Positions 29,408 through 39,345 of a stretch of 64,000 bases of DNA are shown here, piece after piece. The stretch is from JAWPMT01 sp965215825 (GTDB taxonomy: Bacteria > Bacteroidota > Bacteroidia > Cytophagales > Cyclobacteriaceae). Within the stretch, counting starts at the first letter, position 1; every line of letters starts with the position of its first letter. The stretch lies in contig CBDCEM010000003.1 of NCBI GenBank assembly GCA_965215825.1, forward strand, positions 1,736,001-1,800,000. The letters are read 5' to 3'. A model generated the notes under the pieces. It saw nothing but the letters and a program-made list of their open reading frames with translations. It made no database searches and was not told the origin of the DNA. Both the position numbers and the translations under genes were made by a program.

Positions 29408-32400
29408 CTATTGTTGTCTTTTTAACCGTTTGTTTCGTTGGTTTTTTCGTATTTCCGCCCGATTATGAGGCATAAGCTCGGGCTTAGTAAGATTCTTTGA
29501 TTCTTTGGCCCTGACCATTGTGTAAATCGATGGGTACTTAAAGAAATCTATTTTATCTACAACAAGGTCTGTTTGTTTGTTGATCAGTTTGACCAATTTG
29601 CCCAATAGCAGAGAATGCCCTCCCAGGTCAAAGAAATTACTTCTGACATCAATTTGTGCCTGATCAACCTCCAGGACCTGACTCCAGGCTGATTTTAGAA
29701 TAGTAGTCAGTATGTCATTTGTTATCTCATAAGTTTCCTCAGACGGGACCAATGGGGCACTTTGTTTTTGCAGCTGCTCATGATCAATTTTCCCGTGTGT
29801 CGTAACCGGAAAATGGTCAATGGTTCGGAAAGTCGCCGGAATCATGTAATGAGGCAAGTGTTCAACCAAAAATGAAGAAATATCTTCGACATTGGTTATG
29901 AACTGATCTTTCACTTTTTGAATGATTGCTTCTAGTGATGAGCCACGATTTAAAATGAGACAATCATTGATGCCAGGGTAGTTAAGCAATGTTTGCCGGA
30001 CTTCTTCTAACTCTATCCGTACACCGTTTACTTTAACCTGATCATCGGACCTACCAAGGAAATGAATATTACCCTTATTATCCCATTTGGCGAGATCTCC
30101 CGTCCGGTACAGCCTTGTTTCTGGAAATAAAGGGCTGGTAAAAAACTTACTTGCTGTCAATTCAGGATTTTGAAAATAGCCTGAAGTAAGGCCGGGGCCA
30201 CCAACACTTAATTCTCCCGGAATACCTGCCGGAACTAGATTCCCTGAATCATCAAGAATGGCTGCAATGCCATTGCCAGTTGGTCGACCGATGTTTTCGG
30301 GAATTTGAATAATTAATGTTCCAGAGGTACTGGCTATGCTATTTTCTGTTGGTCCATACTCATTGAAAAGCCTTAAGCCAGTTTTAAGTTGTACAAGTTT
30401 TGACAGTAATTCATGATCCGGTTTCTCACCGCCGAGGCTGATGACTTTGAGGTTTTTAAAGTCCTCGGTTTCCAGATGATCCAAAATGAGTTTCAGTGTG
30501 GAAGGAACAATCATGAATCGGGTGACTTGATTGCTGGAAATTACGTTGCCGATCTCCTCAAGGTCCATGTCAGATAGCTTATCGACCAGTACCAATGTTC
30601 CTCCGGTCAGTAATGTTGGAAAGGCTTCACATCCGAATCCGTCGAAGGAGAAACTCATTAATTGAAGTGCGACATCTTCGTTCGTGATTTTTTGCTGATC
30701 AATTTTGGACCAGGCATAATTCAGGATACCCAGGTGAGAAATGGGCACGCCCTTTGGTAATCCGGTTGTTCCTGACGTATAGATCATGTAAATCAGGTCT
30801 GCTAAGGAGGTTACTACCTCAGGGTTCTTGTGTGAAAAACCAGAACAGTCTTTTAAGAATATGGTTTGGTTGATCTCTGGTTTACACTGAGATTGGTTGG
30901 TAAGTAAAGTCGCAATACCACTGTTTCTTAATAGGAAGTTCACTCTTTTCTCAGGATAAGCGGGATCTATGGGCACATAAGCTTTCCCAGCTTTCATGAC
31001 TCCCAAAATGCCAATGATGGTTTCTATTCCTCCATTTAATAAAAGTCCAATGAGATTTTCATCTTTCGCCTTCTCGAGAAGAAGATGAGCTAGTTGATTT
31101 GATCGTCGATTAAGCTCGCCATAAGTCAGCTGTTGTTCCTGATAAATTAGGGCTACTTTATTTTCCAGCGATGGAATCAAGTCCTCAAAGAGCTGATGAA
31201 TACAAGATTTTGGCAATTCAATTTGCTTACCTGTTGCAAATTCAAGTAGTTGCTTCTTTTCCTTCTGATCAACAATAGGAAGTTCTTTGATCAACTGACC
31301 TGGATTTCTGAGACAACTTTCAATCAAAGTCAAGAATCGATTGACGTATTGATCAATAGTAGAGGCCTGGAACAAACTGGTGTTGTAATGCACATTGCAC
31401 CGATAATTTTTTTCGTGATCCAATTCAATGTGAAATTCCAGGTCCATTTTGATCCTGGTTTTCGAGAGAGGTAATTCTTCTGTGTTAGTTCCTGCCAACT
31501 GAAGCTGTCGCTTGTTTTCCAGGAAGGTGAATGCCAACTGATAAACCGGATGATTAGAAAGCGTACGTTCTAATAGCAAGTGCTCGGAGAGCTCATAAAA
31601 GGAAATGTCCCGGTTTTCGTATACTTCAAAGAAAGCATTGCGGACGGATTTAGTGTGCGCTTCAAAATTGGAATCCGGGGAGATCTCTATTCCCAAAGGG
31701 AGCGTATCAACTAATAAGTTAATATCATTTTTCGTATCTTCTGTTCGTGTACTGATCGGAAACCCTACGACTACTTTTCTTTCGGAACTCATCCTGGATA
31801 GTAAAATGGACCAAACAGAAAGAAGTGTTATAAATGGCGTGAGATGAGCTTGTTTACAGTAGTTATTGATTTGGTCTGAGAGCTCATGCTCAAAGGTTTG
31901 AGTCATTTTGGACCCGTGATAGTTCAATTCGGCGGGCCTTGGGTGGTCAAGGGGTAGGTTGTGTAGTCGAGGAAATCTCTCAAGGCTATCTTTCCAGTAG
32001 TTAAGCGTCTTTTCGGAAGTATGGACTGGTGCTGTAGTCTTTTCACCTTTTTTATAAACATTGAGAGGTTGTTCTCCATCGCCGTAGCCTATGCTGATCT
32101 CCTTAAGTGCAAGATCAATGGCGAAGCCATCGCAAATGATGTGGTGTATCACCATTAGGAATGCATACCGATCTCTTGCTATCTGAAACACCCGGAACCG
32201 AAAAAGATCTTGCTGGCCGAAATTAAACGGTATATCTGCTTTTTCCTCGAGCCAATGTGTTGGGCTGGAATTAGTAGGTATTGGCTCAACTTTTAATTCA
32301 AACGATGAGCTTTCATTTTTCACCAACTTCTTGGGTGATCCGGCGACTTCTACGAAATTTGTACGAAAAGCTTCATGTTTGGTGATCATTTTGATGATCG

Positions 32401-32605
32401 ACAATTGCAGTTTTTTTATATCCAATGGACCCGATATTAAAAAGCCACGTCTGAGATTATAAGCAATATTGAGATCTGAATTCAGTTGACTCTGAAACCA
32501 AATATTGGATTGGATGCTGGTAATGGGCAGTAGCTCCAGACCTTTTTCTCGGAAGAGCATCGCTAATTGATCTTTCTTATTTGGGACAGGCTGATTGGCT
32601 TGCAT
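29408..32605 (-). CDS. Single-module NRPS, C-A-PCP
   Basis: The 1065-residue protein is one complete elongation module. The condensation domain (about 20-450) has HHIICDG with H154-H155. The adenylation domain (about 470-940) has A3 YTSGTTGLPKG at 609-619, A5 NEYGPTE, A7 YRTGDLAKW, A8 and the A10 lysine in HGKIDHEQL. The peptidyl carrier (about 955-1030) has S998 in GGHSLL. By hand alignment with PheA the ten specificity residues read D-G-C-I-I-L-E-I-A-K. I do not recognise this code; it shares D-G, I, E and A-K with a known Tyr code, so a bulky hydrophobic or aromatic amino acid is only a guess. No epimerase, methyltransferase or thioesterase. It lies between the two PKS genes and probably acts between them. 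Confidence 0.93.
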   Translation of the reverse strand: MQANQPVPNKKDQLAMLFREKGLELLPITSIQSNIWFQSQLNSDLNIAYNLRRGFLISGPLDIKKLQLSIIKMITKHEAFRTNFVEVAGSPKKLVKNESSSFELKVEPIPTNSSPTHWLEEKADIPFNFGQQDLFRFRVFQIARDRYAFLMVIHHIICDGFAIDLALKEISIGYGDGEQPLNVYKKGEKTTAPVHTSEKTLNYWKDSLERFPRLHNLPLDHPRPAELNYHGSKMTQTFEHELSDQINNYCKQAHLTPFITLLSVWSILLSRMSSERKVVVGFPISTRTEDTKNDINLLVDTLPLGIEISPDSNFEAHTKSVRNAFFEVYENRDISFYELSEHLLLERTLSNHPVYQLAFTFLENKRQLQLAGTNTEELPLSKTRIKMDLEFHIELDHEKNYRCNVHYNTSLFQASTIDQYVNRFLTLIESCLRNPGQLIKELPIVDQKEKKQLLEFATGKQIELPKSCIHQLFEDLIPSLENKVALIYQEQQLTYGELNRRSNQLAHLLLEKAKDENLIGLLLNGGIETIIGILGVMKAGKAYVPIDPAYPEKRVNFLLRNSGIATLLTNQSQCKPEINQTIFLKDCSGFSHKNPEVVTSLADLIYMIYTSGTTGLPKGVPISHLGILNYAWSKIDQQKITNEDVALQLMSFSFDGFGCEAFPTLLTGGTLVLVDKLSDMDLEEIGNVISSNQVTRFMIVPSTLKLILDHLETEDFKNLKVISLGGEKPDHELLSKLVQLKTGLRLFNEYGPTENSIASTSGTLIIQIPENIGRPTGNGIAAILDDSGNLVPAGIPGELSVGGPGLTSGYFQNPELTASKFFTSPLFPETRLYRTGDLAKWDNKGNIHFLGRSDDQVKVNGVRIELEEVRQTLLNYPGINDCLILNRGSSLEAIIQKVKDQFITNVEDISSFLVEHLPHYMIPATFRTIDHFPVTTHGKIDHEQLQKQSAPLVPSEETYEITNDILTTILKSAWSQVLEVDQAQIDVRSNFFDLGGHSLLLGKLVKLINKQTDLVVDKIDFFKYPSIYTMVRAKESKNLTKPELMPHNRAEIRKNQRNKRLKRQQ

Positions 32606-32629
32606 ATTGGACTTTAGTTTTACTTCGGA

Positions 32630-35600
32630 CTAGGCTAATTGAGACAATAAATCGTCCAGGTCTTCTTCATTGAGCACTTCAATAAGATCGCTCTCGGCAT
32701 TCCTGGAATCAGAAGACCGTGTTTCCAAAGACAAGGGGTATTGATATTGAGTAGCTAATTCGATAGTTGCCGGATCAAGTTTGGGTTGAAAGGAGAGTTC
32801 TTGCCAGGCACTGGCCAGTCCCGGGTCGATATCGTCATGATTTAGAATATTGGGATCACCATCACCAATGATCATATTTTCAGTATCGTAAGGCTTGATC
32901 ATCATGGGGTCAAATTCCACTCCAAGAAAAGCACATACTTTGTTCATGATTGCTTCAGGCCTTGTAACAAGATCTTCGAATTGTATCACCAGGGAACGCT
33001 CTGAGCCAGTTCTTTCAATGAATTGCTGTATATGTTGATTATGAGTATACCAAATGTGTTCTGCTGCCTTTACCGGGTTATTGCGATGGTGGTGATATAG
33101 CGAATAGATTCGATTTTTAATGATAGAGTCCATCGTCGCGAATGGGTGACGGATTAAGTGTATGAACCGGGCTTGTTCAAAACCATCCTCAATCCGATCG
33201 AAAACATGCGGATCCTTGTAATAATTAGGAGTTTTATCGATGAACAATTTGTCTTTTGCCATCGATCTTACTTCCCTGAAAACATCGAAGCATGAGGCAT
33301 TTTCTTCGATGTAAGATTGTATCTGGTGATGAGCTTCAGGTTCACTCATGCCACCCGGGTTTCGCAAAATTGCTTTGATGCCCCCATGTTGGATTACATG
33401 TTCAGGAACATTTTCGGCCCATTCTCGCATAGATTGGCTTCCCAATAACCACAACTCTGGGGGTGCGAATAATTCTGAATGTCCTCCCAGCATCAGACGC
33501 AACAGGGTAGATCCTGAGCGGGGAGCTGAACAAACAAAGACAGACTGCCTTATTTTTTTAGCGTTCTGATGATTCCATACTTTTGATCCGGCCGTGATAT
33601 TAACTGGTTTGCCATTGGAATGGTCATTACTTAATCCATAGAATACTTCAAACTCTCTGGTGATGTATGCGGAGAGATTTGCCATTTCTGGTTTTTGGTT
33701 AACCTCGTAAGCGTAGATAGGTAGTCCAAGTTCCTCCTTCAGATTGAAATGCAGATGGCTGGCAACCACAGGAAGTTGGCCGCTGGAGATGGTCGATTCA
33801 CGGGTAAAGCTTAACCCCGTGGCTTTAGAGATTTCTTTTTGTAAATGTTCGGTTACGAGAGCGACACGATCTTCCGATTTGATTTCCAGTAATTGCGTTT
33901 TGAGTTTTGAGTCGGAAGTAAGACTTGTGTTCATTCTCTCCTCGATAAGCCGGGCAATGATTTTTGGCGTAGGGTTATCAAAAATTTCATTCAATGACAA
34001 TTGCAGCTTTGGGAACCTGATTTTCATCTTATTGATGAACATGACCCCTGAAAGAGAATGTCCACCAAGTTGAAAGAAGTTATCATCAGGTGAAATATCA
34101 ACGCGTTCGAAGATTCGTTCCCAAGTTCGGATGATTAAAGTTTCAAGGTTGACATTGCTCGTTGAATCAGTAAGCCATTTCTCGTCCATGCTACCGTCAC
34201 TGAGTGCCTCTTGCTTCAAATTACTGTCATCTGCTATTTCCTGAGGAGTCCGCGTTAGAACTGCAACTTGTGGTAAATCCCACTGGAGTATTTGCTCCAA
34301 TGCCTGAAGTCCTTCTTCTGCATCAATAGCAAAAGCTGAATTACTAGCGCGTAATTTCTCCACGCTCATGCCCAATCCGGTACCCGTACCCATCCCTTCT
34401 ACAGCCCACATGTCCCAATTGACGGAAACAAATCGTGTGATTGAATGATCATTTTGTTCGAGGACCAATTGATCCATGTAAGCATTTGCTGTGGTGTAAT
34501 CCAACAGGCCAAAGAATCCGAAAAGCGCCGCACTGGAAGAAGAGGTAATAAAAAAATCCGGTGAATGGCTCTGGAGCACCTCAATCAAGTTCGCTGTGCC
34601 ATTTATTTTAGCATCAAAAACAGGTTCTTTTCCTTGTCTGTCATTGAAGCTGATCAAGCCGCCGCCCTGTATGCCTGCCAAATGAAAGACGCCCTTAATA
34701 TTGGAGTCTCGCAGGTTGCCGGCCCAGCCCAGGACTTGATTCCTCTCACTAATATCAACCTGGTAATAGGAGACTTGATTACTGCTTTTTTCTGCGAGAG
34801 CATTTAAGGTCAGGTAGCTTTCAGCCTTTTTTACTTCTTCCACTGAGCTTCTACCCAGAAGGATTACATGTATTTCAGATGATTTTGACAGAAGGTATTT
34901 ACAAATGGTTTTACCTATACCACCCATGCCTCCGGTGATGATGTAAGTGCCTTTTTTGTGAAAAACTGAAGTGATCTTGTTTTCTTGTGATGTTGAAATA
35001 GGCTCCAAATATTGTTGATAAATCATACCATGCCTTTCGGCCAATACCATTGATTTGTCGTTGGATACAAGCGCTATTAATTCATCATAGGGGAGCCCTG
35101 TGCTTTGATCTATCAACTGACAGCTGACATTGGGAAACTCATTGGGAATGGTCCTACAAGGGCCGATGAGTAGGAATTTTTCTGGAGTAATTAAATCTTT
35201 CCTATAAACCTTAAAAAGTTCATTAGTGGCGACGAAAAGAGTCCAGGCTTTTCCAGCTTTGATTTTGTCAATGCCTCTGACCAATTCTATCATAGCTGAG
35301 TAAGCCAGGACCTTGTAACCTGTATGTCTGGTAGATGTTCCTAAACACCAGTAGTGAAGGACATGATCAGGATTAAATTCTTTTTCACGAAGCCAATCAA
35401 TAGCCTTTTGCAGCCCATCTTTATGGTAGGGATTTAAGGTGAGGTCGTGCCCTTTAACCTGAAATGATTCCCCGATGGTGGCAGTAACCACTTGCTGGCC
35501 TCGTTCCCGCAACCATTGAATCAGTGTTTCAGTGTAATCGTCACCATTAGTGAAAACCATCCAGGTTTTAACTTTGAAGAATTCGGAACCAGAAGCTTTT

Positions 35601-38329
35601 ACAGGGGTGATCAACGGTTTCCAGGAAGGTGCATAAAACCAATTTTTAAAGGGTTGCCTGGAAGTTTGATTTGTGGTTAAATCCTGTAGGAGTGTTTCTT
35701 TGTTATTGGAATAATCAAGCCAAAAGGATTGCCTTTCGAAGGGATAATGTGGGAGTGGAGAAAGTTGACCCGGTTTTTCAGCATGAAATTGTTGCCAGTC
35801 AACATCATGTCCATGTTTCCATAAATTTCCCAGAAGCGCAAGAACAGACGAATAAGCATCAGTTGATTGATGACTAATTACTGGGTAGCTGACAACACCG
35901 GGCTTGTTGTACAAATGCTTCAGAACTGAAGAAAACTTATCTCCAGGTCCAAATTCCACAAAGACGGCTTTCTCGGGATCGATTTGCGTCATGGCCTCTG
36001 CAAACAATACAGGATCACGCATTTTACGACTCCAGTAATTGGGCTCCATGATTTCATGTGAGATTTCCTTACCTGACACGGTGGAGACGAGTGGGATCTC
36101 AGGTAAATTGAATTGAATCGATGAATAGATAGATTCAACTTCCTTCAAGATCGGATCGACTTCTCTGGAATGAAAGGCATATGATGAATCGATGGGTAAA
36201 TAGTCAATTCCATTACTCTTAAGATCAGAGCAGAAAGACTGACAATTCTCCCTGGTACCAGCTACGACCTGAACATTGGGTAAATAGGAGCCTCCAAGAT
36301 CCACTTGATGTCGATCCAGTATGACGATGACCTTCTCTTTTTCGGCGATGACGGTTAGCATTTTTCCTTGCGGAAGGGAGGAGATTACCTCACCTTGGCG
36401 AATGACAATGTCAATCATTTCCTCGAAGGAAAATACCCCGGCAAGGCATGCAGCCGTATATTCTCCATTGCTAATGCCGACCATTTTCGTGGGTATAATA
36501 CCCCAATGCATCAACAACTTGCCATAAGCGTAATTCAGAACTATGGTGAAGATGTTGTTTTTGATTTCTTTGTCAATATCACTTGATACGGCATTAGTAT
36601 TATCAAAAAATAATGATTGGTAGTCCTGATTGTGGTGGGAGGCGGCATACGCAAAGAATTGCTCTAATATGGATCTGAATACAGGTTCATGTGAGTATAG
36701 ATCCCTGAACTTTTCCAGCGGATAGGTATCTCCATATCCATTGAATATCCATACGGATGCTGGCTTTGCTTCTATTGGATGGATTGGATTTTTGTTCGAT
36801 GAGATGAATTCATCGATGGAACGAATAACGGCCATTTCCCGATAAGCCATCTGTCCTTTACCCGTATTCAAACTATAGCTAAGATCGGCAAGATCAATGT
36901 TTCGTTTTGTAGTTACATGTTGTTGAAGATCCTTCTCAATTTGATCAAGGGCATCCCTGGTTTTGGCTGACCAGGTCAGTAATTGAACAGGTAGTGCATC
37001 GTGTGATGTTTTGGGCCTGGTAACAGGTGCTTCTTCAATGATGGCATGGGCATTGGATCCGCCAATACCGAAACTATTCATTCCACAAATGATCGGATGT
37101 GTAAGAGTCGATAGGTCTACCGGTTCAAGATTGATTTTAAAGTTTGGATCAACCATTCGTTTATTGACCTTACTTAGATTTGTGTGGTTGATCAAAGGCG
37201 GAATTTTCTTGTATTTGCAGATCAAACATGACTTGATCAAAGCTGCCATACCTGAGGCGCTGAGTAAATGTCCAATGTTGGGCTTGATGGAGCCTAGGTA
37301 GGGCTTGCTCTTGTGGTTGGTCGTTTCAAATATTTTAGAAAGAGCTTTGAGTTCCATGCGATCGGCAAGGGGGGTGGCTAGTCCATTGGCTTCCAGATAA
37401 GTGACCTTATCTGTACTGATACCCGCCTTATCAAGTGTTTTGGAAATAACTTGATATTGTCCTTCCACTGTGGCTCCATGGTACCCCAGTTTGGCACTGG
37501 ACTTGCCATCATTGTTGACAGTAACACCTTTCAGTAGTGCGTAGATTTGATTTCGATCTTTTTGCGCCTCATCTAAATCTTTGAGAATGACTGCTGCAAC
37601 ACCACTTCCGGAAACACAACCGTCACCGGCCTTGTCAAATGACCTGGTTTTTCCTGAAATCGACCACAGACCACCTTCGGGAGCAAAGTAACCTTCCTGG
37701 GGTACGCATATATTGGCAGCACCAACTAAAGCGGTATTGCAATCGCCATTAGCAATGGCGCTACTGGCTAGATACAAGGCAGAAAAGGCAGTTGTACACC
37801 AGGATTGCACAGAAATGCTCGGGCCTGTAAGGTTTAGGCGATAGGCCAGATTGGTAGCGAGATGATCGGTTTCACACTGGTAGAGGTAGGGCACATTGTC
37901 CTCAGATAAGGACCGCTGCGCGACCATCGGCCCCAAATTCTTTAGAAGATAGTTGGAGACATAGGCTCCTGCGAATACCCCTACATCGCGACCCTTGATT
38001 CCTACAGGAATCCCGGCATCCTCAAGGGCCTCGTAACCACATTCAAGCAAGAGGCGCTGTTGGGGATCTATCAGAGCAGCATCTTTTGGAGAGTAATTGA
38101 AGAAGTTGTGATCAAATTGATCAATACCCTCAAGTTTGGCTGAGGCCTTCACAAACTGCTCACTCTCATAACCTTTTCGAGGTACACCATGTCGAATTAA
38201 CTCCTCTTCATCGTAATGTTCTGCACTATCTACTCCGGACATCAGATTTTGCCAGAACTGATCGATTGTTTCGGCTCCTGGGAACCTAAGAGAAATACCT
38301 ACAATGGCGATTTGTTTTTCCATCATCAA
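32630..38329 (-). CDS. Type I PKS with C-terminal sulfotransferase (KS-AT-KR-ACP-ACP0-ST)
   Basis: The 1899-residue protein has a ketosynthase (about 5-430) with C178 (SWCTTAF) and H354 (NIGHLLSASG). The usual first catalytic His is replaced by N315 (EANGLATPL). The acyltransferase has S620 in GISNGEY and a malonyl-like YAFHS. The ketoreductase (about 1118-1295) has TGGMGGIG and YTTANAYMD. The ACP has S1425 (GGHSLSG). A second carrier-like domain (about 1480-1560) has Q1518 (SGQLPV) at the phosphopantetheine position, so it cannot be loaded. The final 300 residues are a PAPS-dependent sulfotransferase: 5'-phosphosulfate loop APRSGSTLL at about 1602-1610, and the 3'-phosphate motif LIRHPFATMDSI. 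It is the first assembly-line gene in reading order. Confidence 0.92.
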   Translation of the reverse strand: MMMEKQIAIVGISLRFPGAETIDQFWQNLMSGVDSAEHYDEEELIRHGVPRKGYESEQFVKASAKLEGIDQFDHNFFNYSPKDAALIDPQQRLLLECGYEALEDAGIPVGIKGRDVGVFAGAYVSNYLLKNLGPMVAQRSLSEDNVPYLYQCETDHLATNLAYRLNLTGPSISVQSWCTTAFSALYLASSAIANGDCNTALVGAANICVPQEGYFAPEGGLWSISGKTRSFDKAGDGCVSGSGVAAVILKDLDEAQKDRNQIYALLKGVTVNNDGKSSAKLGYHGATVEGQYQVISKTLDKAGISTDKVTYLEANGLATPLADRMELKALSKIFETTNHKSKPYLGSIKPNIGHLLSASGMAALIKSCLICKYKKIPPLINHTNLSKVNKRMVDPNFKINLEPVDLSTLTHPIICGMNSFGIGGSNAHAIIEEAPVTRPKTSHDALPVQLLTWSAKTRDALDQIEKDLQQHVTTKRNIDLADLSYSLNTGKGQMAYREMAVIRSIDEFISSNKNPIHPIEAKPASVWIFNGYGDTYPLEKFRDLYSHEPVFRSILEQFFAYAASHHNQDYQSLFFDNTNAVSSDIDKEIKNNIFTIVLNYAYGKLLMHWGIIPTKMVGISNGEYTAACLAGVFSFEEMIDIVIRQGEVISSLPQGKMLTVIAEKEKVIVILDRHQVDLGGSYLPNVQVVAGTRENCQSFCSDLKSNGIDYLPIDSSYAFHSREVDPILKEVESIYSSIQFNLPEIPLVSTVSGKEISHEIMEPNYWSRKMRDPVLFAEAMTQIDPEKAVFVEFGPGDKFSSVLKHLYNKPGVVSYPVISHQSTDAYSSVLALLGNLWKHGHDVDWQQFHAEKPGQLSPLPHYPFERQSFWLDYSNNKETLLQDLTTNQTSRQPFKNWFYAPSWKPLITPVKASGSEFFKVKTWMVFTNGDDYTETLIQWLRERGQQVVTATIGESFQVKGHDLTLNPYHKDGLQKAIDWLREKEFNPDHVLHYWCLGTSTRHTGYKVLAYSAMIELVRGIDKIKAGKAWTLFVATNELFKVYRKDLITPEKFLLIGPCRTIPNEFPNVSCQLIDQSTGLPYDELIALVSNDKSMVLAERHGMIYQQYLEPISTSQENKITSVFHKKGTYIITGGMGGIGKTICKYLLSKSSEIHVILLGRSSVEEVKKAESYLTLNALAEKSSNQVSYYQVDISERNQVLGWAGNLRDSNIKGVFHLAGIQGGGLISFNDRQGKEPVFDAKINGTANLIEVLQSHSPDFFITSSSSAALFGFFGLLDYTTANAYMDQLVLEQNDHSITRFVSVNWDMWAVEGMGTGTGLGMSVEKLRASNSAFAIDAEEGLQALEQILQWDLPQVAVLTRTPQEIADDSNLKQEALSDGSMDEKWLTDSTSNVNLETLIIRTWERIFERVDISPDDNFFQLGGHSLSGVMFINKMKIRFPKLQLSLNEIFDNPTPKIIARLIEERMNTSLTSDSKLKTQLLEIKSEDRVALVTEHLQKEISKATGLSFTRESTISSGQLPVVASHLHFNLKEELGLPIYAYEVNQKPEMANLSAYITREFEVFYGLSNDHSNGKPVNITAGSKVWNHQNAKKIRQSVFVCSAPRSGSTLLRLMLGGHSELFAPPELWLLGSQSMREWAENVPEHVIQHGGIKAILRNPGGMSEPEAHHQIQSYIEENASCFDVFREVRSMAKDKLFIDKTPNYYKDPHVFDRIEDGFEQARFIHLIRHPFATMDSIIKNRIYSLYHHHRNNPVKAAEHIWYTHNQHIQQFIERTGSERSLVIQFEDLVTRPEAIMNKVCAFLGVEFDPMMIKPYDTENMIIGDGDPNILNHDDIDPGLASAWQELSFQPKLDPATIELATQYQYPLSLETRSSDSRNAESDLIEVLNEEDLDDLLSQLA

Positions 38330-38367
38330 AATGATTGTAATTCAGTAGGAGAGGCCCGGCATCTTTC

Positions 38368-39345
38368 TTACGATAGTTCTGCCATTTCCACAGACCCGTA
38401 AAGTGATTCTGTGAGTTGCACCCGTTGAAAAGCTTGTTTCAGTTCCAGGTTTGCCTGTTGAGGGTGGTCTAACAAATTCAAAAAGTGTTGCAGCTGGTTT
38501 ACATAGTAATTCTCAGCTGCATACACATGCTTTCGGCTATGACTTTCAGAGGTGTAGTTCAAACGCAATTTGTTGGCCCCAAATGTGGGTCTCCAGAAAT
38601 TTTGAACGGTTATTGTTGTCTCTTCAAAGCGAAGTTGATGCACCGCTTTATAAGGTTGATCATAGGCGCAGTTTACTTTGGCGTATCGGCCATTTCCATA
38701 ATCTAACTGACATTGAAAACTAAGATCAACTCCATCCTTAAAATTGGCATCAAGTTGCTTCTGTTGATAGGCTAACCCAAAAACCAATTGGACCAATTGT
38801 ATCCATACATTACCTTCTTCACGAAATACACCACCACCTAGTGAAGGTTTGGTTCTAAAAGAGATATCGTCTTCTGGTAAGATATATTGAGAGGTAGTTT
38901 CCAGGGATATGAGTTGTCCGTAGGGTTTCTTTTCGATGATTTCTTTAAGGTCCTTTTGCCAGGAGTGAAACTTACTCATCATCCCCTCCATGACAACAAC
39001 CTTTTTGTTAGTAGCCTCTTTTTCAATTTGATTTACCTCACTGGATGTTAGACAAAGGGGTTTTTCTACCAAGACGTGTTTGTCCGCTTTTATCGCCTTG
39101 ATAATCCACTCAGCATGTATTGAAGGCACCAGGGGCATATAGATGGCCTGTATATTCGGGTGATTGATCACTTTTTCATAATCACCGTAAAATTCCGGAA
39201 TGTCGAACTTTTGTGCATACGCAGAAGCCCGATGTAGATCCCGTGAGGCAACTGCGGAAATGTGTATGCCAGGGATTTCGTCTGCAGCGCCAATTAATGA
39301 CCTCTTTGTAAGGTCAGAAGTGCCAAGAATTCCAAAATTGATCAT
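38368..39345 (-). CDS. Gfo/Idh/MocA-family NAD(P)-dependent oxidoreductase
   Basis: The 325-residue protein has an N-terminal Rossmann fold (INFGILGTSDLTKRSL, AVASRDLHRASAYAQKF) and the family's catalytic EKPL lysine motif (HVLVEKPLCL, about 90-99). The C-terminal alpha/beta substrate domain follows. The family oxidises or reduces sugars and sugar-like substrates, often at C3 of nucleotide sugars. Its ATG overlaps the end of the glycosyltransferase gene by 4 bp, and the PKS-sulfotransferase follows by 38 bp. I infer a sugar-modifying step on a glycosyl unit of the product. Confidence 0.85.
   Translation of the reverse strand: MINFGILGTSDLTKRSLIGAADEIPGIHISAVASRDLHRASAYAQKFDIPEFYGDYEKVINHPNIQAIYMPLVPSIHAEWIIKAIKADKHVLVEKPLCLTSSEVNQIEKEATNKKVVVMEGMMSKFHSWQKDLKEIIEKKPYGQLISLETTSQYILPEDDISFRTKPSLGGGVFREEGNVWIQLVQLVFGLAYQQKQLDANFKDGVDLSFQCQLDYGNGRYAKVNCAYDQPYKAVHQLRFEETTITVQNFWRPTFGANKLRLNYTSESHSRKHVYAAENYYVNQLQHFLNLLDHPQQANLELKQAFQRVQLTESLYGSVEMAELS

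Noticed and set aside
24232..38329. Trans-AT polyketide synthase
   Set aside because: Both PKS proteins carry their own AT domains with elbow Ser residues, so they are cis-AT.
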